NCBI GenBank assembly: GCA_003508835.1
Contig: PUFA01000224.1
Location: forward strand, 1,860,001 to 1,924,000
DNA: 64,000 nt
Reading direction: 5' to 3'
Origin: Eonycteris spelaea
Taxonomy: Eukaryota; Chordata; Mammalia; Chiroptera; Pteropodidae
The first letter of the stretch is position 1. Each line of letters starts with the position of its first letter. Position numbers and translations under genes: made by a program. Below, piece after piece: positions 23,751 through 34,896 of the stretch. Below the pieces are notes generated by a model, which saw nothing but the letters and a program-made list of their open reading frames with translations, was not told where the DNA came from and ran no database searches.

Positions 23751-25570
23751 TTAATTTATTTATTTTTATTTTTTTTATAGCAAGTCTGCTGCTATGAATT
23801 CTCTCAGTTTTTCTTCATTTGAGAAAGCCTTTACTTCCCCTTCATTCTCAAAGGACATTTTCACTAATTTTAGAATTCTGGGTTGAGTGTTTTTCTTTTG
23901 TACTTTAAAAAATAAAAATACTGTACCACTTCCCACGGCCCCCATGGTTTCTGAGGAGGAATCGGCAGTCATTTAAGTCATTATTCTCCTTTCGAAAGAA
24001 GTCATTTTTCTCTGACTGCTTTCAAGGTGTTTTCTTTGTCTTTAGCTTTCAGTAGTTCGATTGTAACGTGTTTGGGTGTGGATTTCTTTGACTGTATCCT
24101 GCTTGGGGTCTGTTCAGCTTCTTGAATGTGTAAGGTTATATCTTTCATCAAACTTAGGAAATTTTAGTTATTGTTTCTTCAAAATGTTTTTCAGGATCAC
24201 CCTCGTCCTGCTCTCCTTCTGGATTCGATGACACCAATGTTAGACCTTTTGTTATTGTCCCCCATGTCCCAGAGGCTTTGTTTATTTTTTTTCTCTGTGT
24301 GCTTTACAGTGGATAATTTCTATTTCTCTACTTTCTAGTTCACTGACTCTTTCTCTGCCATTTCCATTCTGAGTCCATATAGTGAGTTTCTTAGTGTGTT
24401 TTTTGAATGCTTCAGTTCTAAAATTACCTTTTATATCTTCTATTTCTTTGCTGAGATTTTCTATTTTAACATTTCTTTCAAGGATGTGTGCAATTGCTTA
24501 TTTTTGAGCACTGGATCAGAGCTGCTGTAAAGTCTTTGATAATTCCAAAATCTGTAAATCTCATCATTGGTAACTGTTGATTGTCTTTCCAAGGAAAATT
24601 TAAAATTTCATGGTTCTTTGTATGCTCAGGAATTTTGGTAGTATCCCGGACAATTCGAATATTACATTATGAGACTCTGGGTCTTGTTTAAATCTTATGA
24701 AAAAATGTTGATTTGTTTGTTTGTTTGTTTTAGTGATCAATCTGGTTAGGTTCAGTCTGCAAGTTCCAACCCACCTTCCGTGGGCTGTGGTTCCGATGAC
24801 AGTTCAGTTTTCAAAGTTATCCTGCTCTTTAAGTCCATTTCCGGTGTGCGCCCCCCAGGGACGTGTCTGGGTGGTGATCTGTGCGTTACTTCAGCTCTCA
24901 AAGTCCTTGGTCTGCTAACTAGGCCCTGATCCAGACAGGCCACAACTGGATGAGCTCCAAAGTCACTTTCCTGAGCTCCTCCCTCGCTGCAATCGCCCTA
25001 GTACCTTCCAGTTCCCTGGGGCCCCATCTTTTGGGTCCTTCACCCGTAAACTTGGGAGTCTGGTTACCTTGATCTGCCACACATGTCCATGTTTGAGCCC
25101 AAATTCAGGTCCAAGGGTAGGAGAACAGAAAGAAAAACAAAAAACAAAAAACAATGGCAGTCGGGAGCTCTCCTGGGATCCCAGCTCCTTTACCCAGAGA
25201 TTCAGATTCCTTCCTCAGGGTTTGGCTCATGCCAGTTTCCTTATTGGCTGCCCCCACTGCAGCGGTGGGGTTGCTTGCCATGAGAGAGCAAAGAAAGAGA
25301 AGAAAGGGAAAGCTGGGGGACGGTCACTTCCTCCAGCCATTAGGAGTTTCCTCTCTCACTTCCCAAGCCAGAACTGAAGGGCTCCTGAGGCAGCAGCCTG
25401 CGTCCCAGATCCCATTTCCAGTTCCCGGCTATGTTCGGTCTCCAAGGGGAACCGCCCACAGCCTTCAGGGCCTGCGCTGCCTTCTCCCGGCCTGCCAGGC
25501 CTGGCAGGGTCTGCTGGAACTCTAGGTCTTGATGACATAGTGTCTCGAGATGCGCTGAAAAATGTAAACC
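23751..25570 (-). mobile_element. L1M/HAL1-type LINE, 5' region and ORF1 relic
   Basis: Read on the minus strand, the order is that of an old L1: a GC-richer 5' UTR-like part (25570-24730), then an ORF1 region. It includes the phrase for 'cagagcctctgggacatgggggacaataac' near 24290-24255 and the ORF1 end at 23972-23775, translating to 'NEGEVKAFSNEEKLREFIAADL', close to the L1 motif EIKSF..EQKLREF. The frame is broken by many stops, so no active element remains. Confidence 0.75.
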
Positions 25571-25690
25571 CAGTCATTCATGGCACCGAGCTGTTCTATG
25601 AGAATGGATGGCTTGTTTTATTATCTTAATTTCGCATCCTTTAATATGACTCCCCAGAGGCTCCTGGCTTGGAAAATCTCAAGAGAGAAC
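25553..25690. repeat. Diverged local duplicate, copy 1
   Basis: Shares with 27020-27150 the ordered blocks gctgaaa, 'aatgg.tgg', 'ttattat.ttaatttcg', tttaatatg, 'ggctcc' and tttggaaaat/cttggaaaat. Not assigned to a repeat family. Confidence 0.6.
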
Positions 25691-27019
25691 CAGAGTTACT
25701 GGCAAGCAGAATGTTACAGCTAATCAAACTCCAGGACGAGCACCTTCTCGACCATGGCCCACATGCTGGTGTGGGCAAACAGACGCAGGAACAAACAGTG
25801 AGGGGGTTCAGGCCTTACCGGCCCAAACGCCTCTGGCCCACAGCCAGAATGACCTCAACGTTTGATCTTTCTCTAAGTTCCATCCTGGAAAGGATTCAAC
25901 AGCTTCTGGCATCAGCCTGTGTGGATGGGCCCTTCCCTGGCCCAACAATGAACACGGAAATGCGCCTGCATGCCAGGCGCTAAGTGGATGTGGCAGGTAC
26001 AGAGACCCAGACAAGTGAGAGGTTCAGAAAATCAAAGCACAGCAGGTCCTCAGATACTGTCTTTTCCTTGTCATTCGTTATGACATCGATGAGGAGGTAA
26101 AAAACATCGGTTCCCAGTGGGGCCACTGTGCGTGTGGAGTGTGTACCTTCTCGTCATGTCTGCGTGGGTTTCCCCTGGGGACTCCGTTTCTTCCCACATT
26201 CCCAAAGAGGTGCACATGAGGTGAATTGGTGTGTTCTCATTGTCCCAGTCGGAGTGAGTGGGTGTGGGGGGGTCCTGCGACAGTCAGGTGTCCTTCGGGG
26301 CAGGTTCCTGCCTTAGTGCCCTGAGCTGCCGGAGAGAGGCTCTGGTCATTCACAACCCAGAACTGAAAGAAGCGGGTGGGAAAACAATGATCTTACTTGT
26401 TTTTATTCATCTTTCTTAAAGGTATGTGTAGCTCACTTTATTCAACGTTTAATATTAGAAGCGCTTCGGTCTTTATTTAGAAGTTCGGTGATGTTTCTGT
26501 GACCAGAAATATGCTGTAGGAACTTATCTCCTGTTTCTATCAATTGGCCAGTGGAACATTGGTTCCATTATGGGTCATTTCTCTTAGGGTCGTTGTTTCC
26601 AAGAACCTATGGTGGATGTTAAGAGAGGGCTTTACTGTACAAGGCACCCAGAGCTGGGACACGTAGGACGCAGAGTCTGGGGAGGGCAGAGCAGCAGACC
26701 TGGCGGATTGAAGGGGCAGGCCAGCCAGGCAGCCGCCCGGGGTGCCAGTCTGTAAGTGACATCTAATCATCACGGCAGCAAATGAGAACCCGGGTGTCAG
26801 TGACGTTCTTCCTACTTAGTAACTTACCTACCTGGGGAAATAGAAGTCCATTCCATCCCCTGCAGAAGACAACAATGCCCTCAGATGGAGAATTAAAAAA
26901 AAAAAAATCGCTTCTCTGGGCACCAGCTGCTCTCTGTAGAGAAATAGTTGTGCTCACAGTGAAATCCGCAGGGTTCAGGCTCACTTCTCCTCTCCAGCCT
27001 GCTGGTTATCCCACCCGGT
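25691..27019. other. Intergenic DNA between the two duplicate copies
   Basis: No gene is recognised. No conserved splice-flanked frame and no tandem repeat; a short A12 run sits at 26897-26908. Confidence 0.5.
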
Positions 27020-27150
27020 CAGCTGAAACTTTTTAAAACCAGATAATTCAGGGCATGGGGCTGTTTTCTAAGAATGGGTGGTGTCTCTTATTATTTTAAT
27101 TTCGAAACTTTAATATGGCTGCAAAAAGGCTCCAGGGTTTGGAAAATGAC
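27020..27150. repeat. Diverged local duplicate, copy 2
   Basis: Partner of 25553-25690 in the same orientation, 1.47 kb downstream. The block 'attttaatttcg..actttaatatgg' is the best preserved part. Confidence 0.6.
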
Positions 27151-29929
27151 CAGTAAAACTGAAGAACAAACAAGACGACTGACGAGTGAAATGCTTTCTG
27201 CAGAATTATAACCGAGAAAAAAAGTCTTAGAGATATTTGAAGACAACTTGGTAGCTATGGTTACTTCTAATTAGTGAGCACCGCATGCTTTCCAGATTTG
27301 AGTGGAGGAAAATTGAAAAGAAAAACAATTCCAAATAAGGAAAAACGCAAAGTTCCACTGAGTGCAGGTCATCTTGTATTTTGAATCGAAAGAATGAGAT
27401 GTAGCCAATCGGCTTCTCCCCACCTTCGCCTTCACCTCCTGTGTCTCTCCTTGCATGATGAGGACTCATAAACCAAAACCGGAAGTGAAGGAGGTGACAC
27501 CAGAGACCAGGGAGCAGGGGACAGGAGGCTCGCCACAGAGTAAGACTGATGCCCGATTCCTAACTGTGGCTGAATTAGGGTGAACTGTAGGGTCGATGTA
27601 CAGTGGCCATTCAGAGTGTGTGTACACGTGGTTAATACGGAAAACTTCCTGTTCGGTTGCACCTGCAAAATGACAAAGATGAGTGTAATCGTGAGTCCTA
27701 TAATTATTAAATATTCTGCGCACACTCTCAATGAAAACACACTGTTTTCCTCATCCTTTCCTTTTCCCCTATGCTATGTTTATTCTTTTATTTTCATGAT
27801 ACAACTTAATGTCTGCTGAATCTAGCAATTTAAAAATTGATCTTGGATTTTGTATGTATTTTATTTTCTCCCTAATTCCCCGTTATTGTATTTTACCAAA
27901 AAGATTGGCCCATGATGGATCGATTGAAAACAAAGCGATCCTTCCCCACTGAAAGTGGAGACGTGCCCACTCTGCATGTCCGTGAAGTCCCAGGGGCTCA
28001 GCTGGCTGTTGACAGCTGCCAAGCGCCCCTCTTTGACCCTGTGTGGTCGTGCTGGCCAGGACTCCGGCCTTGACAGGGCAGCCTCAGAGGGGACCAGAGC
28101 CTGGATATCAGCTCGTGGGGGTAAAGGTACCAACCTACCTGGTTCCCGAGCCAGGCAATTCATTTCTTTGCTGAGTCAGCTTCACAGTTTCTGCAGAACT
28201 AAGTTGGTCACTCAGAACAGATGAACACAAAATCCAATGGCTTCTCCAATCATGAGCAAGTGGCCATGCTACCTGAAGTCAAGCAACCAGAAGGGATGAG
28301 GGCTGCATCCTGCCACTGCTGCCCCGAGCCTGAGTGTCACAGGTGACTAAGAGAGGCCCCAGGCAGGACTAAGGGTTTTCTTCTGAAAATATTTCCCTAA
28401 ACTTTGGCCTGCCACTTGTGCCTCTCCTCTATCGACGCCCAGCCCACCCCCAAGTGCTGCAGCTGCCTGGCCCTAGAAATCCCCGCTGGGGGCCAGCACC
28501 GGGTCCCTGTCCTTCCTTGCCCTGAGCCTCTCACGTCTCAGGGGAAGGCATTGCTGGAGCCTCCCTATTACTGCTCTAAGCTAAAAGCCCTGCTTTCCCT
28601 TTCTGGTTTTAAGTTCTTGGGGACTTCAGAGCAGGGTCATCCTGAACCTAGGGCATTCGGCAGGCGAATGCCCGAGCACCGCGGAGCAGACCCCTCCTCC
28701 GACTTCGGACCCCATCGTGTGCTGTGGCTGTGTACAGCTTGGGAGAGACTGGCTAAAGTATTAAAGACGAAGTAGCTTGATACCTGAAGCTCATTTCAAT
28801 CGTTTCTGGAAAAAGCAAAGAACAAAAATCATTTTTAAAGGAACGACGCATTAAAAGGGGATGGATTGACATCCAAAGGTCGAAACACCCCGGTATAGGA
28901 TGTCTTTCGTAAACTCCGTGGTACTTTCCTCTGTCTCCTGGCGGCAGGAGAATAGGCCAGGCGGTTCCTCTCCATTTTATGCTCAAGTTCCTCACTCATA
29001 CCCCAAGCCCGTGCGTACTGCCCCCTTGGCCAGAAATGCCTTTGTTAAGTTCATCCGGTGAACTTAGACCGTGCATCATACCCTCCCTCAATGTCTCCCG
29101 AGGCACAGCTACCTGCCTGACTCGCTTTCCAGGGAAAAAGCAAGCCCACCCTGGTTTTAGGATGGGATCACCAGGGCAGGTTCCTTCAGGTTTTCTGCTG
29201 CCTCCAAGTGCCCTCTGCTGGCTGCAGAAAAGAAATCCTCTCAGGATGTGATGTTTTCAGTCCCGAGCCCCAACGTGCAACAAATATTTTTTTTCTAAAT
29301 CTTGACTTAATCCCTCCTACGAGCTTCCAGTCAATTCAGGCAATTCAGTATGGCTTTCTACCTCCACCGACTCCCCACCCCCGCACCAGGTGGCATCTGA
29401 GTTCTGGGGGCCCGCATTAGGTGCAGCTGTGAGGAAGGCATGTGTCTACTTTCTTTGTCCTGCCGGAAAGGTCCCCGGGGCATGCCTGCCTCTCTGCTCC
29501 CAGACGATGTTTGGGAGTGAGTCCCACCTCTGGCTGGTGCCGGATACCTGCTACCATTTCTGCTCTCCCCGCCTGCTGTGGTCACTGCCCTGGGTTGGGG
29601 GCGAGGAGCTGGCGTGGGGTTCTGGAACATCTCTATTTCCTCTGGTCCCCCTGAGAAACTAGTTCATCTGTCTTTGGGTCGTCAGACTCATCTGGGGCTT
29701 CTCCCAAGACCCTGCACTTGGCCCAGGGACAGTGAAGGTGAAGCATCCCACACTGCTCGTGGTTCAGGATTCCTTTTCTTACCTGCCGCCTCACGTGCCA
29801 GCTTGGAGAGCCTGCTCTGCTCGGAACGTGGGAAAAGCAGGAGGTGGGGCGGGGGGTGGGGGTAAGCGGTAAAAAGAAACACTGGTTCAACAGGTGTCAT
29901 GCAGAACCTTTTTTTTTTTTTTAGGGTAA
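27151..29929. other. Intergenic DNA
   Basis: No gene is recognised. 28970-29120 ('cctcactcat..gtgcgtactgcccccttggccagaaatgcc') may be a worn L2 fragment. Several open frames of 80-123 aa occur in the GC-richer part (27.9-29.9 kb) but none shows conserved composition or splice context. Confidence 0.5.
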
Positions 29930-31112
29930 ATTGACTATTTTTTCAATTATCTTTATTGAAGTAACTAATTCTGGTTAAGACGATTCTATTTCAGGAGGGC
30001 ATTATACTTTGATATCTGTGTATTCTATGGTGCGCTCACCACCCGAAGTCTCGTTTCTGGCCTTACACCAAAACGCACACTCAGCTTTTCCTTTCCTTGT
30101 AAGTAAACCCCAGGCACTTGACATCCTTGTTTCCCGGTGCCATCAACTGCTTCCTTGAAAACTTCCCCTTGAGACATGGTGCCCTCTGGTCCTGAGCCGC
30201 GTGGGCTGGGGGCAGGGCTTGAATATATGCATAAAATTTTAGTGAAGAACAGGGAGGAGAAACCAAACCGCCTGGACCACCTCCCACCACAGCCACGGGA
30301 TGGAAGAACGCCTTTATTTTTATAGTTGACCAAACATATAGAATTAGGGGGCTCCCCACCCTTCAAGGGTTGTTTTTCTTACATCTTACTTTTTAAAAAA
30401 ATTCTTTCTTTTCCAGAGATATGTGAAGATTACTTGCACACAGATACTAAGGCCCTTTAGCTTTAGCTTTTAGCTACTACTTCCTAGGAAATAGGACATG
30501 CTTTTACATAGTCACAGTCCGACGACTGAATCCAAGAAATTTAACATCGATTCACTATTTTTAAACATATGCTCCATATTCAAATTTCTCCGATTGCCCC
30601 CAGATTGTCTTTCATATCATCTTTTCCAATTCAGGATCACGAATGGCATGAGGTGTCTGTCTCTTATCCTCTGCCCTTCCCGAACAATTCCTTGGTCTCT
30701 TCCCATGTTGACGTTTTTTTAAAGGAAGCAGGTCCATTGTTTTGTAAAATGCCCCTCAATTTGGGCTTGTCAATTGTCGACCCCCTGATCCAGATTTCTT
30801 GCTTTTGGCAGAACAGCATAGAAGTGTGGGGAGGCACCTGTCATCAGTTTGTCCCATTGGGGTCATGTTAAATTTGATGTCTTGTTGAAAGTGGTACGTG
30901 ACGGGCTCCCCCTCTTTAAAAATTAACACACATTCTGTGGGAAGATACATGTGTGCAAATATCCCGCTACTTGTCAAATTGTTACCCAATGGTTTCAGCA
31001 TCCACGGTTGTCGAAATGAGTTAGTTTTAGGGTTGCAAAATGGTGGGGTTTTTAACTTTATTGTCCTTCTATATTTATCGATTGCCGTTGTACCATAAGA
31101 GCTTAGCAAAAG
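29930..31112 (+). mobile_element. L1M-type LINE 3' region, several fragments
   Basis: 30480-31110 follows the 3' part of old L1M/L1ME consensus in order: 'tcacagt..aatttaacatcgattc', 'ttcaaatttctccgattgcccc', 'aggatcacgaatggcat', 'aaatgcccctcaatttgggcttgtc', 'tttgtcccattggggtcatgtta' and 'gcatccacggttgtc'. 29930-30180 probably belongs to a second L1 fragment. Non-coding. Confidence 0.75.
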
Positions 31113-31300
31113 CATCCTAGGATCCCTTCCCACGCCCGCACACCTTTCCCTCTGCTTGGAATGCCTTTCCACATGTCATATCCTCCCCGTCCTTGAAGCC
31201 CAGATCTAGGGGTCACCTCGTCTCTTAGCCTTCCCCACCCCAGCGGGGCAGACAAACCCACCCAGTCTCTTTTCCTTGAAAGTAAGGTGGGCTGCAGCTG
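31113..31300 (+). mobile_element. L2-like fragment
   Basis: 'cctttccctctgcttggaatgcctttccac', then 'ccttgaagcccag' and 'gtcacctcgtctc', is typical L2 3' wording in worn form. Confidence 0.6.
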
Positions 31301-31394
31301 TCTGGCCTTCTGAGCCCCTGAGACAGGGAGAGGCTGGGAAAGGGTGCCCATCCTCCCAAGGCAGGACCCTCACCCCGACCCTGACTGGTCTCGC

Positions 31395-31512
31395 ACAGTG
31401 GTTCTCAAACTTTAGCGAGCCCCGGAATCACCTGGAGGGCTTGGGAAAACACAGCTACCTGGGCTCCGCCCTGGGGGTTGGCTACCTACGACCCTCGCTG
31501 GCTTAACCAGCT
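31395..31512. mobile_element. MER5A-type hAT-Charlie fragment
   Basis: Starts 'acagtggttctcaaacttta', then 'cggaatcacctggagggcttgggaaaacacag' and 'tgggctccgccct': a clear MER5A half element. Confidence 0.8.
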
Positions 31513-32339
31513 TGTTTTTTCTTTGGACCACAAGTCAAATGCAGGTTGGCCGGGAGTCTGGTCCACATGGTTCCCCGGAGACCTAGAATGAGGGAGGCTC
31601 CACCAACTTGGGACACCACCATCTCAACACATGTGTGGGTTCTTCTCTGCTCGCAGCCCGCTGGCCAGACCGAATCACGCGCCCCGCCCACCGCCAAGGG
31701 GCTGGGGAACACGGAGAGCGGACGAACCATTGGGTGAGCACCCCGGTTTCTCTGCCACGACCACACCCCGCTTCTTCACCAGACACAGCCGCACGGGACG
31801 GCTCTCTGCTCCTCAAACACATCAAACGCTTTCCTCCTTTGGGCCGTGGCACCAGCTGCTCTCGCTGCCCAGATGCTGTCGTGCCAGACCTCACACGGTC
31901 GACTCAAATGCCATCTCCCCGGAGGGGCCTTCCCGGACTGCCCGCAGCAGCCACCCCACTCCCTGACACCAGCCTTAGTCCTCTGCAGAGCCCCGATGAT
32001 GCCACGTGTGGTGCCACCTTTCACCGATGGACAGAGGGTATGCACACCCCGTGGGAGCAGAAGTTGCTCACGCGCTGTCAATCCCTACCGCCTAGAACAA
32101 GCCCTCGCGCACGGTGGATGTTCAAAATAGATTTATGCGACCGATTAACCTGAGGTGGTTTTGCTCTTCCCATTTCATGGGTTAAAAAAAATGGACGACT
32201 CAAAGAGGTGAAGTGGCTTGCCCAAGGTCACACCTTACCAAATGGCCGCACCTGATAAACGGTCCATGCAGCCACCACCCGCTCCTGGTCGCCTGCATCA
32301 TTTTACTGCTTCGTATATTGCAGTAGCGGCAAGGTTTCT
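31513..32339. other. Intergenic DNA with L2 and MIR relics
   Basis: 31840-32130 carries another L2-like 3' end ('caaatgccatctccccggaggggccttcccgg', ending 'gtggatgttcaaaatag'). 32165-32255 has a MIR-like antisense core ('tggacgactcaaagaggtgaagtggcttgcccaaggtcacac'). The 181-aa open frame here is inside this relic. Confidence 0.5.
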
Positions 32340-32880
32340 AAGTTCCTTTCCTTTTTAAGAATACGTTTTGTGTACCCTTTCTCACAATCCTCTACGTAGT
32401 GACTCTCCACTGCCCTTCGTTTTTAAAAGTCTTTTAACACAACTCTACAGAGGGCGGTTTGGCGACATCTGTCTAGGAATTGATCTCATGGAGGTCCTCA
32501 CAGCTGTGGGAGACTGCATAGATGAGAGGTTTTTTTCATCACAGTGCTGTGATAGCAAATGATTAGAATTAAATCAATTCCTGGCTGTAGGGCCCTGGTC
32601 CATACTGGTCCATAGAAATATGTAGGTATTCACAGTGGGCACGGGTGGATGGTGGAATAGTATGCAGCCTGAAAAGCAGCAGAGCTTCAAGTTCTGACTG
32701 GGAAGTTGTCTAAGGTACAATATGTTAAAAGAAAAGGCAGCTGTAACAGTATGTAAAGTACTACTACATGGCTTTCATTTAATTTCCCCAAAGAGCAGAA
32801 TACTTCAAGTCTTACATAAAGAGATCATCTCCTCGATGAAAAAGAACAAAACAGAAATCAGAACACCCGTATGATTTCCA
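32340..32880 (+). mobile_element. L1ME-type LINE 3' end
   Basis: Order of landmarks: 'ggcgacatctgtctaggaattgatctcatgg', 'gatagcaaatgattag', 'gtggaatagtatgcagcctgaaaagc', 'acaatatgttaaaagaaaaggcag' and 'gtatgtaaagtactactacatgg'. This is the usual 3' segment of ancient L1ME copies. It abuts the inferred TRAK1 3' end. Confidence 0.75.
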
Positions 32881-32894
32881 TCATTCGAACTTAT

Positions 32895-32928
32895 TTTATT
32901 GATATTCGTTAGCAAATAAAATTTTATT
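32895..32928 (-). terminator. TRAK1 poly(A) signal candidates (two AATAAA)
   Basis: On the minus strand AATAAA occurs at 32928-32923 and 32900-32895, about 2.0 kb after the conserved TRAK1 stop. These are the only minus-strand AATAAA hexamers I found between the stop and this point. The true cleavage site needs RNA evidence. Confidence 0.5.
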
Positions 32929-34620
32929 GTTGATTTTTGATGCATTATAACACACTTTTTGATAGTGGTTGCCCAATGTTGATCATTAATTTACTATACT
33001 AAATACTGCACCCTCCGAACTGCTGATTTTTACACCGGTACCCCTTTGTGGTGATGGGTGGCTCCTCTCTCTGAATATAGGAAGTGGTCCATTCGGTCCA
33101 GGGTTTTCACATTCCTTTGTTATTCTACCTACTGCTTTAAAATACATTCAAATAAAAAGAGAGACGTCCCTCCGAGTGAGTGCACACACACAACCACAAG
33201 GAGCGTTGAAAACATAATTAACCAACATCCTCGCGTTCAGAGAATAAACAGTCTGAAATTGTGGGACCAAAGCTTGCTCCTGGGGACTTTCTTCAGTGGA
33301 CCTAAGGTTACAGTCATTCAAGTGAAGGACACATCTTTTGCCATGGGGGACGGGGAAGGGGAAGGGGATCCGGAGGGTGCAAAATGGCAATTTCATTTGC
33401 ATATGATGCGATCCTTCCGTCAATGTCTGGAACCAGTGGCCACGGAACACCGTGATGCACATTGCAGGCTTCGGGTTAGAACAGGTCGATGATGACCCGC
33501 TTAGACCGGAAAGGAGAGGGGGTGTTTGTTTAAAATACAGCACACATAAATAATAAATAAAAACTCAAAACTCAGCGACAGCAACAGGGCCAGGCTCCTT
33601 TGCTCATCCGTGGTTCATCTCGCGAGCACCTCTGTCTTTCCCCAAGGATAAAAAGCAGCACAAGAAGACACAGGGCTTGGGGCAGGGGGTGGGGGGGAAG
33701 GAAATATCTTCTGGTGACCGCTCTGTTCTAAAACGACAGAAAAACGCGTGGACATTGAATGGCTGTCACGAAAGACCGCGCGGGCGAAAGCCCGTGGACC
33801 GGACTTGGGTTTCCGAACAGGGCTGGGCCGCGCAGCAGTGCAAAGCCTCGCTGCTCCTGCGAACCGGTTTGGTGGTCTGTCTGGCTGCGGTTTGCTTTAG
33901 TGTTGACACACGTCACTCACAACCTTTTTCTCTGTCCCTTTCCTTTGACTCCTTCTATGAAATGTCGTCCTCGCTCTGGTCTTATTCGATTTGGTCGTGA
34001 CGTTGGGTCCCAGAAACAGATGCTATCTCCTCAGCAGCTCGGTGTGTTTGTCCTTGAATTTTGGTATCACAGAACCACAGAGAGAAACATCCCTGTGACT
34101 TCCCATCTGGTACCATTACTTCCTTGCCTATAAAAAAAATAAAATAAAATAAAAGGAAAAATAATACGAATCGCACAGAACCCACGGGACTGCTGAGTGG
34201 TGCAGCGGGAGGGTAAATACATTCTCTTTTGGGTTCGACGTCCAACCTGCCAGCTGATTCCGAACCGCTGAAGGATGACTGTAGCTTGACGGCGTGGAAA
34301 GAAAAAGTCGCCCCTCGAAAAGGAAGCGGCCGTCCACTGGGGCAGAGGAGTGACGGTCTCGAAGAAGCGTGGGCCACCCGGAAGAAAGAACAGTCCTGAA
34401 AGCTACGTCGGCCGCATGTGGCTCCTGGATGGAGGCTCCTCACGCTCTCGCAGGGCGGGCGAGGGGCCCAGCGACACCGAGGGGCATGGCACTGTGCCCT
34501 GTGCCACGGGACAGCTCACCCTGTGCCGCGCTGCCAGCCAGCCGTGAATTCACTGGTTTCCTATCCATGGGATAAGAATGTCATTGGGAGTTTCAGTGCT
34601 TTTCAGAGGACAGAAGGAGG

Positions 34621-34642
34621 AAAAAAAAAAAAAAAAAAAAAA
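34621..34642. repeat. A22 homopolymer in the TRAK1 3' UTR
   Basis: Twenty-two consecutive A on the + strand, a U22 tract in the TRAK1 transcript. Confidence 0.95.
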
Positions 34643-34896
34643 GACACCTGCTTGCCTGCCCCCAGCTGGCACAGGTGAAGTCCTCAGGAGAGCGACGACA
34701 GTGCCAGGGCACCTCCCGTGGGCTCCAGGTCCTATGTCCGCGTTTCACAGACTCCACTCTCTTCCCCCATTAGGCACGAGGTTGATTTGTCTAGCTCAGG
34801 AGGGGACGGACGGGGAGGGGAGAGCACAGTGGAGAGAGGGGGGAGAGAGGGGGACAGGACCAGACCTGTCTCCTCGGAAGGGCGCCCCTCCCACCC

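Larger units (their letters stand above)
32880..34896 (-). other. TRAK1: TRAK1 3' UTR (inferred extent)
   Basis: Follows the conserved stop (34899-34897). On the transcript it contains a U22 tract (34642-34621), a (UUUUA)n stretch (34154-34132) and an AU-rich element with overlapping AUUUA pentamers (about 33563-33541). It also contains a CpG-rich part around 33.75-33.88 kb with a short stem-loop at 33779-33796. The 3' limit is set by the AATAAA pair and is uncertain. Confidence 0.55.

Noticed and set aside
23751..25570. A live L1 open reading frame
   Set aside because: Only short pieces of the ORF1 frame survive, with many stops.
31608..32153. 181-codon plus-strand open frame
   Set aside because: Lies over an L2-like relic; no splice context, no domain.
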